The notes beneath the pieces are model-generated. The model worked only from the letters and a program-made list of their open reading frames with translations. It was not told the origin of the DNA and did no database searches. The translations under genes were made by a program, and so were the position numbers. From Pedobacter sp. D749 (GTDB lineage Bacteria; Bacteroidota; Bacteroidia; Sphingobacteriales; Sphingobacteriaceae), in contig NZ_CP079218.1 of the NCBI RefSeq assembly GCF_019317285.1, positions 1,736,001 through 1,800,000 on the forward strand: a DNA stretch of 64,000 bases. The letters run 5' to 3'. Positions 14,102-22,853 of the stretch are shown piece after piece (position 1 is the first letter of the stretch; every line of letters begins with the position of its first letter).

Positions 14102-15475
14102 CTACAATTTATACAATTTCTGTGGATGTTGCTCTGCGTAATTCAGAATTAAATTTAAAATATAACTATTGGATTGATAGGTAGAAAGATCATTTTTGAT
14201 TGGAGCTAATCCATCCGACAAGTAATTTTTGTCTGTAAAATAACCCATTCCATAAAATTTCCCGTTTTCTACTACCAGGCAACTAAATTCTTCCTCTTTT
14301 CGGCCTTCATCTACCAATGCGAAACTTGGTTGCTGATTCTGAACATCAATTAATGCAGCATTTAGTTTTTTGTTGTAAACGGCTACAGTTTCTATTCCAC
14401 TGCAGGCGCCAAAACACTGGCCATTTTCGTGCGCATAACATTTTGTAGCTGTTTTTTGTAAATAACAGAGCTTTGCACAAAGCTGGTATTTATTAACCAG
14501 TTGATTTAAGAAATTATAACCTTCCAATAAACTGTTAAAACTTTGCAGGGCATTATTGTTCTTCTTATGTTTATCTATTGCTAAACGTAAATAACCGTTT
14601 TGATCTTCGAAAACATATAAATCATATTTATGCTCATAACGTTTCATTGCACGGTTATTTTCGGGCCATAAGCGCTTAATTTCATTGGCTTCTAAAATTA
14701 AAGCCATGAGTTCGGTGCCGCATGTTACATAGTCTACATGATGGATGGTGCGTAAAAAATCCTGGCGCTGGCGGTTGGGTGTATTACCGGTAAAATGACT
14801 GGTTACACGTTTCTTAAGGTCTTTAGCTTTTCCAACATAAATAATTTTGCCTTTGCTGTCCTTAAAATAATATACGCCAGGCTGGCTGGGCAACCTCAAA
14901 ATAGAAGCTTTATCTAAGTGCGGCGGTAAAACCTGCTCTTTTGAAGTTTTCTTCAGCATTTCTGCTATAATGCCTTCCTGATCATACTCCAGTAATAAAT
15001 TGAATAGGATACTGGTAGCGTCTGCATCTCCTGCTGCCCTGTGCCGGTTCTGAATCGGTATCTGCAAGGCGGTACAAAGTTTCCCTAAACTATAAGATGA
15101 TTTACCAGGAATTAGTTTTCTGCTTAAGCGTACCGTACAAAGTTTTTTGCATTGTAAATCATATCCTGAGGCTGCCAGATGATGCTTCAAAAAGGAATAA
15201 TCGAAGTTTACATTGTGTGCTACAAAAACCTTATCGCTTAAGAGTTCATAGATTTGTAAAGCAACGTCATCAAAAGCTGGTGCATCCATCAACATGCCAT
15301 CATCAATACCGGTAAGTGCGGTAATGTAATCGGGTACAGGCTGTTTAGGATTAATGAGGGTAGTGTAAGATTCAACGATTTTGTTGCCATCATGAATGTT
15401 AATAGCAACCTCGGTAATGCCATTTGCTGAGGCATGACCACCAGTGGTTTCGATATCTACAACTGCGTATAACAT
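14102..15475 (-). CDS. 3'-5' exonuclease / GIY-YIG nuclease fusion (PolIII epsilon + Cho/UvrC-like)
   Basis: A 457-residue two-nuclease protein. Residues 1-170 form a DnaQ-type exonuclease with VDIETTG (Asp and Glu ligands at 7 and 9), HNVNFDYSFL and the NRHRAAGDAD motif. Residues 200-285 form a UvrC-like GIY-YIG domain (GVYYFKDSKGKIIYVGKAKDL, then catalytic Glu in ILEANEIKRLWP). The C-terminal part (290-457) contains a Cys/His cluster around CYLQKTATKCYAHENGQC and an unassigned tail. It probably takes part in DNA repair, by analogy with the epsilon/Cho fusions of other bacteria. It is monocistronic. Confidence 0.88.
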   Translation of the reverse strand: MLYAVVDIETTGGHASANGITEVAINIHDGNKIVESYTTLINPKQPVPDYITALTGIDDGMLMDAPAFDDVALQIYELLSDKVFVAHNVNFDYSFLKHHLAASGYDLQCKKLCTVRLSRKLIPGKSSYSLGKLCTALQIPIQNRHRAAGDADATSILFNLLLEYDQEGIIAEMLKKTSKEQVLPPHLDKASILRLPSQPGVYYFKDSKGKIIYVGKAKDLKKRVTSHFTGNTPNRQRQDFLRTIHHVDYVTCGTELMALILEANEIKRLWPENNRAMKRYEHKYDLYVFEDQNGYLRLAIDKHKKNNNALQSFNSLLEGYNFLNQLVNKYQLCAKLCYLQKTATKCYAHENGQCFGACSGIETVAVYNKKLNAALIDVQNQQPSFALVDEGRKEEEFSCLVVENGKFYGMGYFTDKNYLSDGLAPIKNDLSTYQSNSYILNLILNYAEQHPQKLYKL

Positions 15476-15492
15476 TAAATTAATTTGAAATA

Positions 15493-15500
15493 CAAATCTA
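15493..15500 (-). promoter_or_regulatory. -7 promoter element of the exonuclease/GIY-YIG gene
   Basis: TAGATTTG on the minus strand, 17 bases upstream of the ATG at 15475. Confidence 0.5.
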
Positions 15501-15547
15501 TGCTAAAATAATTAGTATAAAAATAATTTTGATTATTTCTTTAGCAC

Positions 15548-15580
15548 AAAAAAAGCGGTTACATATTTAACGTAACCGCT
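15548..15580 (-). terminator. Terminator of the outer-membrane protein gene
   Basis: AGCGGTTAC and GTAACCGCT form a 9-bp stem. Read on the minus strand it is followed by seven T. Confidence 0.85.
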
Positions 15581-15601
15581 CCCGTATTTTGTATGTAGCT
15601 G

Positions 15602-16231
15602 TTATTTAAGTTTATTGAGCAGTTTACTTAAATTAGGTTTAATGCCTACAGAGATTGGCACAGTATTAAAAGCCCTGTTCTGGATCTTACTAAAGCCATA
15701 CATGTAACTGGCCTCTACAAACAAATTAGCGCCACCAATATTGTATTCAATTCCGCCACCACCTTCGGCAATGCCTAAACCATTTGATTTATTATCTTGC
15801 GTAACCTGCAAAGTTGATGCATTAACCGCTGCCTGTGGGGTAAGGATAATTCCACCACCTGCACCAGCAAAACCATAAAAGGCCCATTTATTTACAATTT
15901 TACGGTAACCCAATGCCACATTTAATAAATAGGTGGTAGCTCTTCCTTTTTGAAGGGTATAGGTATATCCTGCATCTGGCGTAATCTGATTAAAAGTAAA
16001 GGCATGTAAACTTACTTTAGGGTAAAGGAATAAACCGCCATCTCCTAAGCCCAGGTTTAAACCTAATGATGTTGAAAATTTAGGCTTAAAATAATCGGAA
16101 GTTTCACCCATGGGGAGTGCAAAACCAATTCCACTCATTGAATAGAGTTTGTCAGGCCTGTTTTGTGCCATTACTTTGGTTGATACCATGGTAGCCAGCA
16201 ATAGAAGCGGTGTTAGTAGTTTTAATTTCAT
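15602..16231 (-). CDS. Outer-membrane beta-barrel protein (porin-family-like)
   Basis: A 209-residue secreted protein with a signal peptide (1-22, cleaved near VMAQN). The rest alternates short glycine/aromatic-rich strands (GIGFALPMGETSDYF, LGLNLGLGDGGLFLYPKV, YGFAGAGGGI, NLFVEASYMYGF), typical of small Bacteroidota outer-membrane barrels. No specific cargo or ligand can be inferred. A response-regulator gene ends 10 bases upstream on the same strand, so co-transcription is possible. A strong terminator follows. Confidence 0.8.
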   Translation of the reverse strand: MKLKLLTPLLLLATMVSTKVMAQNRPDKLYSMSGIGFALPMGETSDYFKPKFSTSLGLNLGLGDGGLFLYPKVSLHAFTFNQITPDAGYTYTLQKGRATTYLLNVALGYRKIVNKWAFYGFAGAGGGIILTPQAAVNASTLQVTQDNKSNGLGIAEGGGGIEYNIGGANLFVEASYMYGFSKIQNRAFNTVPISVGIKPNLSKLLNKLK

Positions 16232-16241
16232 ATCTGATTTT

Positions 16242-16604
16242 TTAATTTTCGGTTAAAGCAACTACTTTTCTGAGTAGGTCTGCTATATTAAAAGGTTTTT
16301 CTAAATAATCATCGGGTTGGTATTTTTGTGATGTGATGTAGTTTTCATCATATCTCGCCGATGCCATTATAATTGGTATATGCGCTGTTTCGGTATTTAA
16401 CTTTAACTCTTTAAATACGGCACGGCCATCCATTCCATTTAACATGATATCCAAAATGATCAGATCGGGTCTAAAATCTCTTATCGTTTTAAAAATATAC
16501 CGTGGGGAAAGTAGTGGATAAACTTTATAATGTTCGGTTTCTAATACTTCCTGGAAAACTTCTAACACATCTGGATCATCATCCACAATCAGCACTCTTT
16601 TCAA
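16242..16604 (-). CDS. Single-domain response regulator (CheY-like receiver)
   Basis: A 120-residue receiver domain without an output domain. The acidic pocket is at D8-D10, the phospho-acceptor is D52 (ILDIML), the switch region is IMASA near 79-83 and the conserved lysine is K103 in EKPF. No histidine kinase is nearby. It could relay phosphate or regulate by protein contact. The outer-membrane protein gene lies 10 bases downstream. Confidence 0.9.
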   Translation of the reverse strand: MKRVLIVDDDPDVLEVFQEVLETEHYKVYPLLSPRYIFKTIRDFRPDLIILDIMLNGMDGRAVFKELKLNTETAHIPIIMASARYDENYITSQKYQPDDYLEKPFNIADLLRKVVALTEN

Positions 16605-16716
16605 AACAGATAATCAATTAAACAATAAATAGATTATCCTAATACAAAGTTTTGGACGTAATGTTTTGAATATGTATTAAAATGAATTGGCAATGCTGAA
16701 GATGGGCGATTAAAGA

Positions 16717-17475
16717 CTATATAATGTCATCAGGACGGGGTTTTTCTTGTGGCAAATTGTTTTTGATAAAATTCGCGAAAAGTTCTATAAAGATGTCTGA
16801 AATGGTAAAAGATATTTCGCCCGAGAGCAGTATTTTATTGTTAAGTACACTTTTGATATGCTGTTTTGCAATCACGACAGAAGGGGTAATCTGAATAAAT
16901 GCGGAATGCTCTTTTAGCATTTTCAAGGTCTTGGTAAAATTAGATTTCGAACTCAAAAAAGCATTTTTTGTGGTTTTAAACTGGATATCGTCTCCTATTT
17001 CTTCAATAGCAATTAACTCATTCAGGTCTATTCTTACCAGGTCGCCGTTTTCTCCATGCAAAGGGATATAAAAGAAATGATCGTCTAAAATGGAAAAAGG
17101 ATGTTGTGCTTTTTTTCCTGTTGGGTAAAGGTTATTTATCGTTTTGGCTAAATGTAAAATAGAGTAGGGCTTAAGCAAATAGGCATCCGCCTCTACTTTA
17201 AAGGCATCAATGGCATACCTTGGGTGCGCAGTAGTAAAAACGAGGTATGTGGTTTTTTGCCTTAACAAGCTTGCAAGTTCGATTCCGGATAATGAGGGCA
17301 TTTCGATATCCATAAAGATAATATCAACAGGATTAGACGCCGATATCTCTGTCAGGGCCTGGAGCGGTTCAGTGAAAATTTTGATAAGCTCTAAATCAGG
17401 CAGCTTTTCCATATATGCCGTCAAGCTCTCTAGCGAATGAGGATCGTCATCAATAGCAATACAACTTATCGACAT
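16717..17475 (-). CDS. LytTR-family response regulator
   Basis: This 252-residue transcription regulator has a receiver domain (1-125; D10/D11 acidic pair, phospho-Asp D56 in MDIEMP, Lys in LKPYS) and a C-terminal LytTR DNA-binding domain (about 145-240). The usual LytS-type sensor kinase gene is not adjacent, so the partner is unknown. It is separate from the receiver-only gene by about 110 bases. Targets cannot be deduced. Confidence 0.9.
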   Translation of the reverse strand: MSISCIAIDDDPHSLESLTAYMEKLPDLELIKIFTEPLQALTEISASNPVDIIFMDIEMPSLSGIELASLLRQKTTYLVFTTAHPRYAIDAFKVEADAYLLKPYSILHLAKTINNLYPTGKKAQHPFSILDDHFFYIPLHGENGDLVRIDLNELIAIEEIGDDIQFKTTKNAFLSSKSNFTKTLKMLKEHSAFIQITPSVVIAKQHIKSVLNNKILLSGEISFTISDIFIELFANFIKNNLPQEKPRPDDII

Positions 17476-17870
17476 TTCTTATAGTTTAGTTGATGCAAAT
17501 TACAATTTCGAGCAGTAAAACGAAAAAAAAACATGTTTACAATGTGTTTTTATGTATTCGGCAAGGAAAAATAGCTTTTTTTTGAGATGATGTATGTTTT
17601 AATAATTTTAATTAAAATTAGTAAAACAGTTCCTTATTCATCGTATAACCATATTACTTCGAAATATTTGTTTAACGGGCAACAGGTAGAATTAGGGAAA
17701 ATGTTGAAGCTAAACGCTTGCAGGAAGATAATAGTACAAAAATAAAAGTCGAAATTCAATAAAAAAATATTTAATTACTTGTATCATAATATATTGTATT
17801 TTGAAACGTATTAATTTATAGATATATTTAATAACAGAATAGTTATCCTTAATTATTAAAACAATATCAC
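17476..17870. other. AT-rich intergenic stretch
   Basis: Very AT-rich, with homopolymer runs and no credible coding frame. It must contain the divergent promoters of the LytTR gene and the gene at 17871. I found only imperfect -7-like elements (TAATTTG on minus near 17500, GTATTTTG near 17795). Confidence 0.5.
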
Positions 17871-18146
17871 ATGGAAAATAGAATCCGCAACCTCAATAGA
17901 TTAAACGTATCTATCACAAAAAAGGTTATCGAACTGCAGGAACAAGGTTACGACTGTGATTTTCTTTTGCTGGCCAATGGTAGTTTGCAATGTATGCAAA
18001 CAAATTTAAATTATCCGTTGAGTACAGTAGCTATTAAACAGAGAGAACATGGCTACGATTTATTCAGCCAATCTTATAAAAATGTTCATACCATAGAAAC
18101 TGGTAACGGTGAAAAAGGTGTGTTACTTACCGAAAAGCTATTTTAA
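17871..18146 (+). CDS. Uncharacterised small protein
   Basis: A 91-residue soluble protein that I do not recognise. It opens MENRIRNLNRLNVSITKKV and contains a GYDCDFLLL block, then QREHGYDLFSQSY and a C-terminal GNGEKGVLLTEKLF. No signal peptide or membrane segment is apparent. Codon use is like its neighbours and an A-rich purine tract precedes the ATG. It stands alone between two long non-coding stretches, so it may be individually regulated. Confidence 0.65.
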   Translation: MENRIRNLNRLNVSITKKVIELQEQGYDCDFLLLANGSLQCMQTNLNYPLSTVAIKQREHGYDLFSQSYKNVHTIETGNGEKGVLLTEKLF

Positions 18147-18906
18147 CTTACTGTTTTCTGGCCTTCTGATTATTCATTTAAATGATCATGCTGTCCAAGG
18201 TGTGTCTTAATGCCATCTGGTTCGTTTCAATATTTCTTTTAGCAGGGGTATAACCTGAGTCTAACGTGATAAAATTTAAGGAAACTTGTTTTTTTATACA
18301 CCTTATAGAATCAAAGTGTTTTAACCATTTAGCTCAGCGCCATGGGTCAAGTCTTTCTGTATTCTCTTAAATAAATTTACTGCATGTTTAGAGGATATTT
18401 AAACTTATAGAGTATTACATTGCCTATTGCTGTCACACTCAGGGTTAATTAATTGTTTAAAATCAATATGAATGATTTACAATTATTTTTTCTCTTGTCC
18501 TACGCGCAGTCCTGCCTCGGCTCGCCGCCGCCGAAGGGCTCTTTCTTTTTGGCATCAAAAAGAAACAAAAAATGCCGGCTGAAAATTTTTCTTTTAAAGG
18601 CACTTCTGTAGCAAGAACAGTGCAGCCCGAAAAATTTGTTAGGCCGGATTTAAGTAGAACGGGGATACTGTGCTATGGCCTAGCTGCATGGAAATGCGAA
18701 ATTAGTTAAAATGCTGATTAATATAATTTATAAAATAACGTCAATCGTAGCGAATGGTCTTGCTTTTATTAATGCGCTGAAATGGTCTTTTATCCGCTCA
18801 GACTGGCAAAGGAAATATTTTTATTTAATTTTTAAACAGGCTCTTGGTAAAAAACTTTTCCTTCTCTTTTTTGTTTAAGTTTTATTGAATATATTTAAAC
18901 AAAATA
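18147..18906. other. 760-base stretch without a recognisable gene
   Basis: No credible coding frame on either strand. The middle (about 18490-18570) is sharply GC-richer than its surroundings (CCTGCCTCGGCTCGCCGCCG, then GAAGGGCTCTTTCTTTTTGG and AAAAAGAAACAAAAAATGCC), a pattern that looks like a mobile intergenic repeat or decayed remnant. The right end holds the promoter region of the CarH-like gene. No tRNA or riboswitch fold was recognised. Confidence 0.5.
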
Positions 18907-19812
18907 ATGACTTACTCAATTGCAGATCTTGAACAGCTTTCGGGCGTCCACTCTCACACCATCAGGATCTGGGAGCAACGTTATAATGCGTTGAGTCCGT
19001 CGCGATCTGAAGGCAATACGCGTTTATATGATGATCAGCAGCTTGTAAAACTATTAAACATTGTAACCTTAAATAAAAGCGGATTAAAAATTTCTAAAAT
19101 CTGCAGTCTCTCAGATGAACAGATTGATGAACTTCTAGACCAACAATTTTCTCGTCTTGCTGATGATAAACAAGATGATTATTATATTTATCAACTTATA
19201 AAGTATGGTTTGGCTTTTGACGAATCCTCTTTTAATCATTTAATTGATCAATGCATCGATCAATTTGGCCTTTCTGACTGTTATCGGAAAATAATATATC
19301 CTTTGCTATTACGCCTGGGTTTAATGTGGCGAAAAGACGATATTTGTCCTGCACACGAGCATTTTTTATCAAATATTATCCGTCAAAAAATATTTTCCCA
19401 TATTAATAATATTCCTTTAACTAATCAATCAGGTCAGTGCTGGCTGCTTTTTTTACCGGAAGACGAAGATCATGATATTGGGTTGCTTTTTGCCAATTAT
19501 ATGCTGCGAATGCAGGGTCATCAGGTTATTTTTTTAGGTAGCAAAGTCCCGCTGGATTCGATTAACCGAATATTTTCAACCTTAAATGTTAGCAATGTTC
19601 TGCTTTTTATAATAAAATCCCAATTAGCGTCTGCAGCACAACAATATATCGATCAATTGTCTGAAATATGCTCAGCCACTAAAATCCACCTTGCTGGAAA
19701 TAGTGAGGTTATCGGTAAATTAAACCATATCGATCACATCAACTGGATTAAAACGCTTGATAAATTTGAAAAAACAATAGAATACCCTGTTTTACATGAA
19801 AGAAATTTTTGA
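18907..19812 (+). CDS. MerR-family B12-dependent photoreceptor/repressor (CarH-like)
   Basis: A 301-residue regulator with an N-terminal MerR helix-turn-helix (3-70), a four-helix linker and a C-terminal cobalamin-binding Rossmann domain (about 178-290). The linker has the CarH signature Wx9EH (W141, E151, H152), and the Rossmann domain has ExHxxG (E187, H189, G192), the motif that places the B12 lower ligand. In known CarH proteins adenosylcobalamin makes a DNA-bound tetramer in the dark and light breaks it. The 3' end overlaps crtB by 17 bases, which supports control of carotenoid synthesis. Confidence 0.88.
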   Translation: MTYSIADLEQLSGVHSHTIRIWEQRYNALSPSRSEGNTRLYDDQQLVKLLNIVTLNKSGLKISKICSLSDEQIDELLDQQFSRLADDKQDDYYIYQLIKYGLAFDESSFNHLIDQCIDQFGLSDCYRKIIYPLLLRLGLMWRKDDICPAHEHFLSNIIRQKIFSHINNIPLTNQSGQCWLLFLPEDEDHDIGLLFANYMLRMQGHQVIFLGSKVPLDSINRIFSTLNVSNVLLFIIKSQLASAAQQYIDQLSEICSATKIHLAGNSEVIGKLNHIDHINWIKTLDKFEKTIEYPVLHERNF

Positions 19813-20632
19813 TCAACTATCTGCCGATTGTAGCAGGCTTACCACTAAATCATATAGTACGAGCTTTTCGTTTGGAATTTATTTTCTTGGTAAAGAACTA
19901 CGCCAACCCATACATGCTATTTACGGCTTTGTACGTTTAGCAGATGAAATTGTAGATAGCTTTCATCATTATGACAAGAAATTTTTATTAGCAAAATTTA
20001 AGGAGGATACTTTTGAAGCCATTAACCTGGGCATAAGTTTAAACCCTATCTTAAATTCATTTCAAAAGGTTGTGAATCAATACCAGATAGATATGGAATT
20101 GATTGTTCTTTTTCTAAGAAGTATGGAAATGGATCTTTCCACACAGAAATATACTCCTGAACTTTACAACGAATACATTTTAGGTTCTGCAGAAGTAGTA
20201 GGCTTGATGTGCCTAAAAGTTTTTACCCATGGTAGCGATGTAGGTTATGAACAGTTGAAACCTTATGCCATGAAATTAGGTTCTGCATTTCAGAAGGTTA
20301 ATTTTTTAAGGGATGTTAAAGCTGATCATCAAACACTTAGCCGGAATTATTTTCCTAATGTTAATTTGGCAGCATTTTGTGATAATCAAAAAAGAGAAAT
20401 CGAAGAAGAAATTGAAACAGAATTTGCGATGGCACTAACTGGTATTAAGCTATTACCTGCTGCTTCCAGAAATGGCGTATATTTGTCGTACATTTATTAT
20501 AAAAAACTATTTGCAAAGATAAAGCGCTTAAGTGCTGAAAAAATCATGACTGAACGGATCAGGATTTCGAACACCCATAAGGTTGGTTTGATGTTTGATT
20601 CGATTATCCGTAATAAGTTAAATGTAATTTAA
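19796..20632 (+). CDS. crtB: Phytoene synthase (squalene/phytoene synthase family)
   Basis: It condenses two geranylgeranyl diphosphates to phytoene, the first committed carotenoid step. The 278 residues show the first Asp-rich motif DEIVD (50-54), the RSMEMDL block after it, and the second motif in FLRDVKAD followed by NYFP. The start overlaps the regulator gene by 17 bases and idi follows with no gap, so this is a tight operon. The desaturase crtI and later carotenoid genes are absent from the window. Squalene synthase activity is less likely given the regulator and idi. Confidence 0.88.
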   Translation: MKEIFDQLSADCSRLTTKSYSTSFSFGIYFLGKELRQPIHAIYGFVRLADEIVDSFHHYDKKFLLAKFKEDTFEAINLGISLNPILNSFQKVVNQYQIDMELIVLFLRSMEMDLSTQKYTPELYNEYILGSAEVVGLMCLKVFTHGSDVGYEQLKPYAMKLGSAFQKVNFLRDVKADHQTLSRNYFPNVNLAAFCDNQKREIEEEIETEFAMALTGIKLLPAASRNGVYLSYIYYKKLFAKIKRLSAEKIMTERIRISNTHKVGLMFDSIIRNKLNVI

Positions 20633-21175
20633 ATGGAAGAGCAAGTTATTCTGGTTGACCTTGATGATGTGCCTAGAGGGCAGATGGGTAAGATGGAAGC
20701 GCATGAAAAAGGTATGTTACACCGTGCTTTTTCTGTTTTTATTTTTAATTCTAAATGCGAACTGCTGCTGCAGCAAAGAGCACTGCACAAATACCATTCG
20801 ATGGGTTTATGGACGAACACCTGCTGCAGTCATCAGCGGATTGGAGAAAGTAATATCCGCGCGGCTAAGAGGAGGTTGATGGAAGAAATGGGGATCGATT
20901 GCGAATTAAGCTTTTTGTTTAAATTTACTTATAAAGCAATATTTGAAAATGGCTTAACGGAACATGAGATAGACCATGTTTTTTTTGGCATGAGCGATAA
21001 ATTACCCGTTATAAATCTGGATGAAGTAGTATCCTTTAAGTATGTGGATTTGGAAACTTTAACAAAGGATATTGAGGTTAATCCAAATGCCTATACACCA
21101 TGGTTGAGAATCTCTTTAGATCAAGTGATCGCACATGCATCAACAGCTAAAACAAAAAACGGGCATACAGCCTAA
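20633..21175 (+). CDS. idi: Isopentenyl-diphosphate delta-isomerase, type I
   Basis: It interconverts isopentenyl and dimethylallyl diphosphate, supplying the C20 precursor for CrtB. The 180 residues have the type I Nudix-fold layout: HRAFSVFIFN, the catalytic Cys in TNTCCSH (about 62-68), RRLMEEMG and the second active-site Glu in TEHEIDHVF. The ATG follows the crtB stop codon immediately, so translation is probably coupled. A weak hairpin (21159-21188) overlaps the stop but lacks a T-run. Confidence 0.94.
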   Translation: MEEQVILVDLDDVPRGQMGKMEAHEKGMLHRAFSVFIFNSKCELLLQQRALHKYHSMGLWTNTCCSHQRIGESNIRAAKRRLMEEMGIDCELSFLFKFTYKAIFENGLTEHEIDHVFFGMSDKLPVINLDEVVSFKYVDLETLTKDIEVNPNAYTPWLRISLDQVIAHASTAKTKNGHTA

Positions 21176-21372
21176 GCCATATACCCGTATCTAAATTAAC
21201 GCTCTCGAGGACAAATATAAGGCTACTTTTGAAAATTCCTAAAATTTAATATTTCTTTTACTTTAAGATTATAGTTGGATGTAACGTAAAAGGTTTTACT
21301 ATAATTTAAGTGCTTAATATTTAGTATTTTATGTTTTTTGCTAAAAAAATTAAGCTAAAGAATATTTTTTAG

Positions 21373-22110
21373 CTAGAGGTATAGTTTTTGGCATTTTTCG
21401 CAAAAGTAAGTCTGACGATGTGTTTTGCCAAGTTCCTTTTTCTCTATTTTGTGTTTAAGCGGACACTCCTTCTGATTGTATATCTCCCAATGTTTACTTA
21501 ATGTATTTTCCTTTTTCCATTTTAAAAAATCGAAACTATAATTCCTGGCCTCCTTAACCAATGCCTTTAATTTTGCAGGTGGTAAATTTTCAATTTTGGT
21601 AAGGGGATGTATGCGAGTACGGTATAAAACCTCATTTTTAATAATATTACCCACTCCACTAAAAATTTGCTGATTGAGCAATATGTCGCAAACCGTTACC
21701 TGGGGGTTTTCTTTCAATGTTTTAATAGCTGCGCTACTGCTCCATTCATCAGCCATCACATCGTTTTCCCAATTGTAATGTTTTTTAACATTTCCTTCTA
21801 ATAGATCAACTTTGCAGGTATAGAAATTTAATTCATCTTTTTTGAAGATCAGTCCTAGTTTTAATGGCGTTTTTTTGCGCTCGTTAATTAAATAACTGCC
21901 AAACAGCATAAAATGAATACGGATGGTGAAATCGTTAAAACAGATCAGAAAATGTTTACCCCAGCTTTTAAAATCCTGTATTTTTTGATGGAGCAATCTA
22001 TCTTTGTCGAAATCTTTTACATTACCTGCCACTTCCAGCACTTCAGGTCTACCCAGATGAAGCTCCTTGATTAAATCTTTTAATATTACGATTGATGGAC
22101 CTTCAGGCAT
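21373..22110 (-). CDS. Fpg/Nei-family DNA glycosylase-lyase
   Basis: A 245-residue base-excision-repair enzyme. After Met removal it begins PEGPS, the Pro being the nucleophile and the Glu the catalytic acid. A helix-two-turn-helix segment (NQQIFSGVGNIIKNEVLYR) and a C-terminal zinc-finger region follow, here CPLKH...FCEKC, where one Cys of the usual CxxC is replaced by a His-containing spacing. The whole is closer to endonuclease VIII-like proteins than to MutM. The KTSC gene lies 1 base upstream on the same strand, so they are co-transcribed. Confidence 0.88.
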   Translation of the reverse strand: MPEGPSIVILKDLIKELHLGRPEVLEVAGNVKDFDKDRLLHQKIQDFKSWGKHFLICFNDFTIRIHFMLFGSYLINERKKTPLKLGLIFKKDELNFYTCKVDLLEGNVKKHYNWENDVMADEWSSSAAIKTLKENPQVTVCDILLNQQIFSGVGNIIKNEVLYRTRIHPLTKIENLPPAKLKALVKEARNYSFDFLKWKKENTLSKHWEIYNQKECPLKHKIEKKELGKTHRQTYFCEKCQKLYL

Positions 22111-22111
22111 A

Positions 22112-22315
22112 TTATTCTTCTCCTAGTTTCTGGAATTTATATTTGTCTTTAATATTGCTGTTAAAATATCTCCCTTTTGATCCGGATACTTTTAACATCT
22201 TGTAAATCTTTCCGGGAACATTCTTGTAGAGATAAACCATGCCGGTTACAAAAATGATTTTTAAGGTTTCCGTAGCCTTATCATAACTAAAATATTTGAT
22301 TACTGATGATGGCAT
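22112..22315 (-). CDS. KTSC domain protein
   Basis: A 67-residue protein matching the KTSC domain from end to end: MPSSVIKYFSYD at the start, the VYLYKNVP centre and SKGRYFNSNIKDKY near the end. The domain is thought to bind nucleic acid or accompany nucleic-acid enzymes, but a function is not established. It ends 1 base before the Nei-like glycosylase starts, a link consistent with a repair role (inference). Confidence 0.88.
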   Translation of the reverse strand: MPSSVIKYFSYDKATETLKIIFVTGMVYLYKNVPGKIYKMLKVSGSKGRYFNSNIKDKYKFQKLGEE

Positions 22316-22360
22316 AATATCAGGTTATCCCTTAAAAACAACTACCATTTGCAAATGGTT

Positions 22361-22741
22361 TCAATCATTCTTAAGTGTTGCTTCTTCTTTCTGAGCTTTG
22401 ATTTTCTCTTTCTTCAAATCGATACGGATAATGTTGTATAAGCTCATATACACGTTTGCTATCCATACTATCGAAAAAAAAGAAATAATATAGCCACGCC
22501 AATCCGGATAAATCAATGTGAATTTGGTAATAAAGAGCAATATTAAGGTTACATAGTGACTAAAGCAGTATTCACATGTAAATACATAAAAAAATTTCCT
22601 TTTTACCAGTTGATTGCAGTTTTTAGAGCGATTTACGCAGAATTCACGTGCTTCTCTGAAAATCTCTTCTTTAGTAACTGTCCACGCAATGCAAGCTACA
22701 GGCAAGGCCATAATAAAGAGATAATAAAGGTGTGTTTCCAT
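22361..22741 (-). CDS. Small membrane protein with CxxC motif, uncharacterised
   Basis: With the ATG at 22741 (a TTG lies three codons upstream) the protein is 126 residues. It has three hydrophobic segments (about 4-22, 60-80 and 84-108), a cytoplasmic loop rich in Arg/Lys, the motif FTCEYCFSHY at the second segment, and a charged C-terminal tail. The CxxCxxH arrangement resembles DUF1360-like membrane proteins, but I am not sure of this. It may be transcribed with the KTSC and glycosylase genes 45 bases downstream. Confidence 0.65.
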   Translation of the reverse strand: METHLYYLFIMALPVACIAWTVTKEEIFREAREFCVNRSKNCNQLVKRKFFYVFTCEYCFSHYVTLILLFITKFTLIYPDWRGYIISFFSIVWIANVYMSLYNIIRIDLKKEKIKAQKEEATLKND

Positions 22742-22853
22742 AGTAATCAAATCGGATTATAAATACAACCTTTAACACTTGAAAATGTTTAATTAAGCAA
22801 CGAACATTTTAATCACATTTATGTTAAATAAAATATAGCTAATTATTTATTTT

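Noticed and set aside
16242-17475. Two-component operon
   Set aside because: Two response-regulator genes lie near each other but no histidine kinase is present and they are separated by about 110 bases, so they cannot be called a pair.
21159-21188. Terminator after idi
   Set aside because: The stem (ACGGGCATA / TATACCCGT) is fair with one mismatch but is not followed by a T-run, so it is only mentioned with idi.
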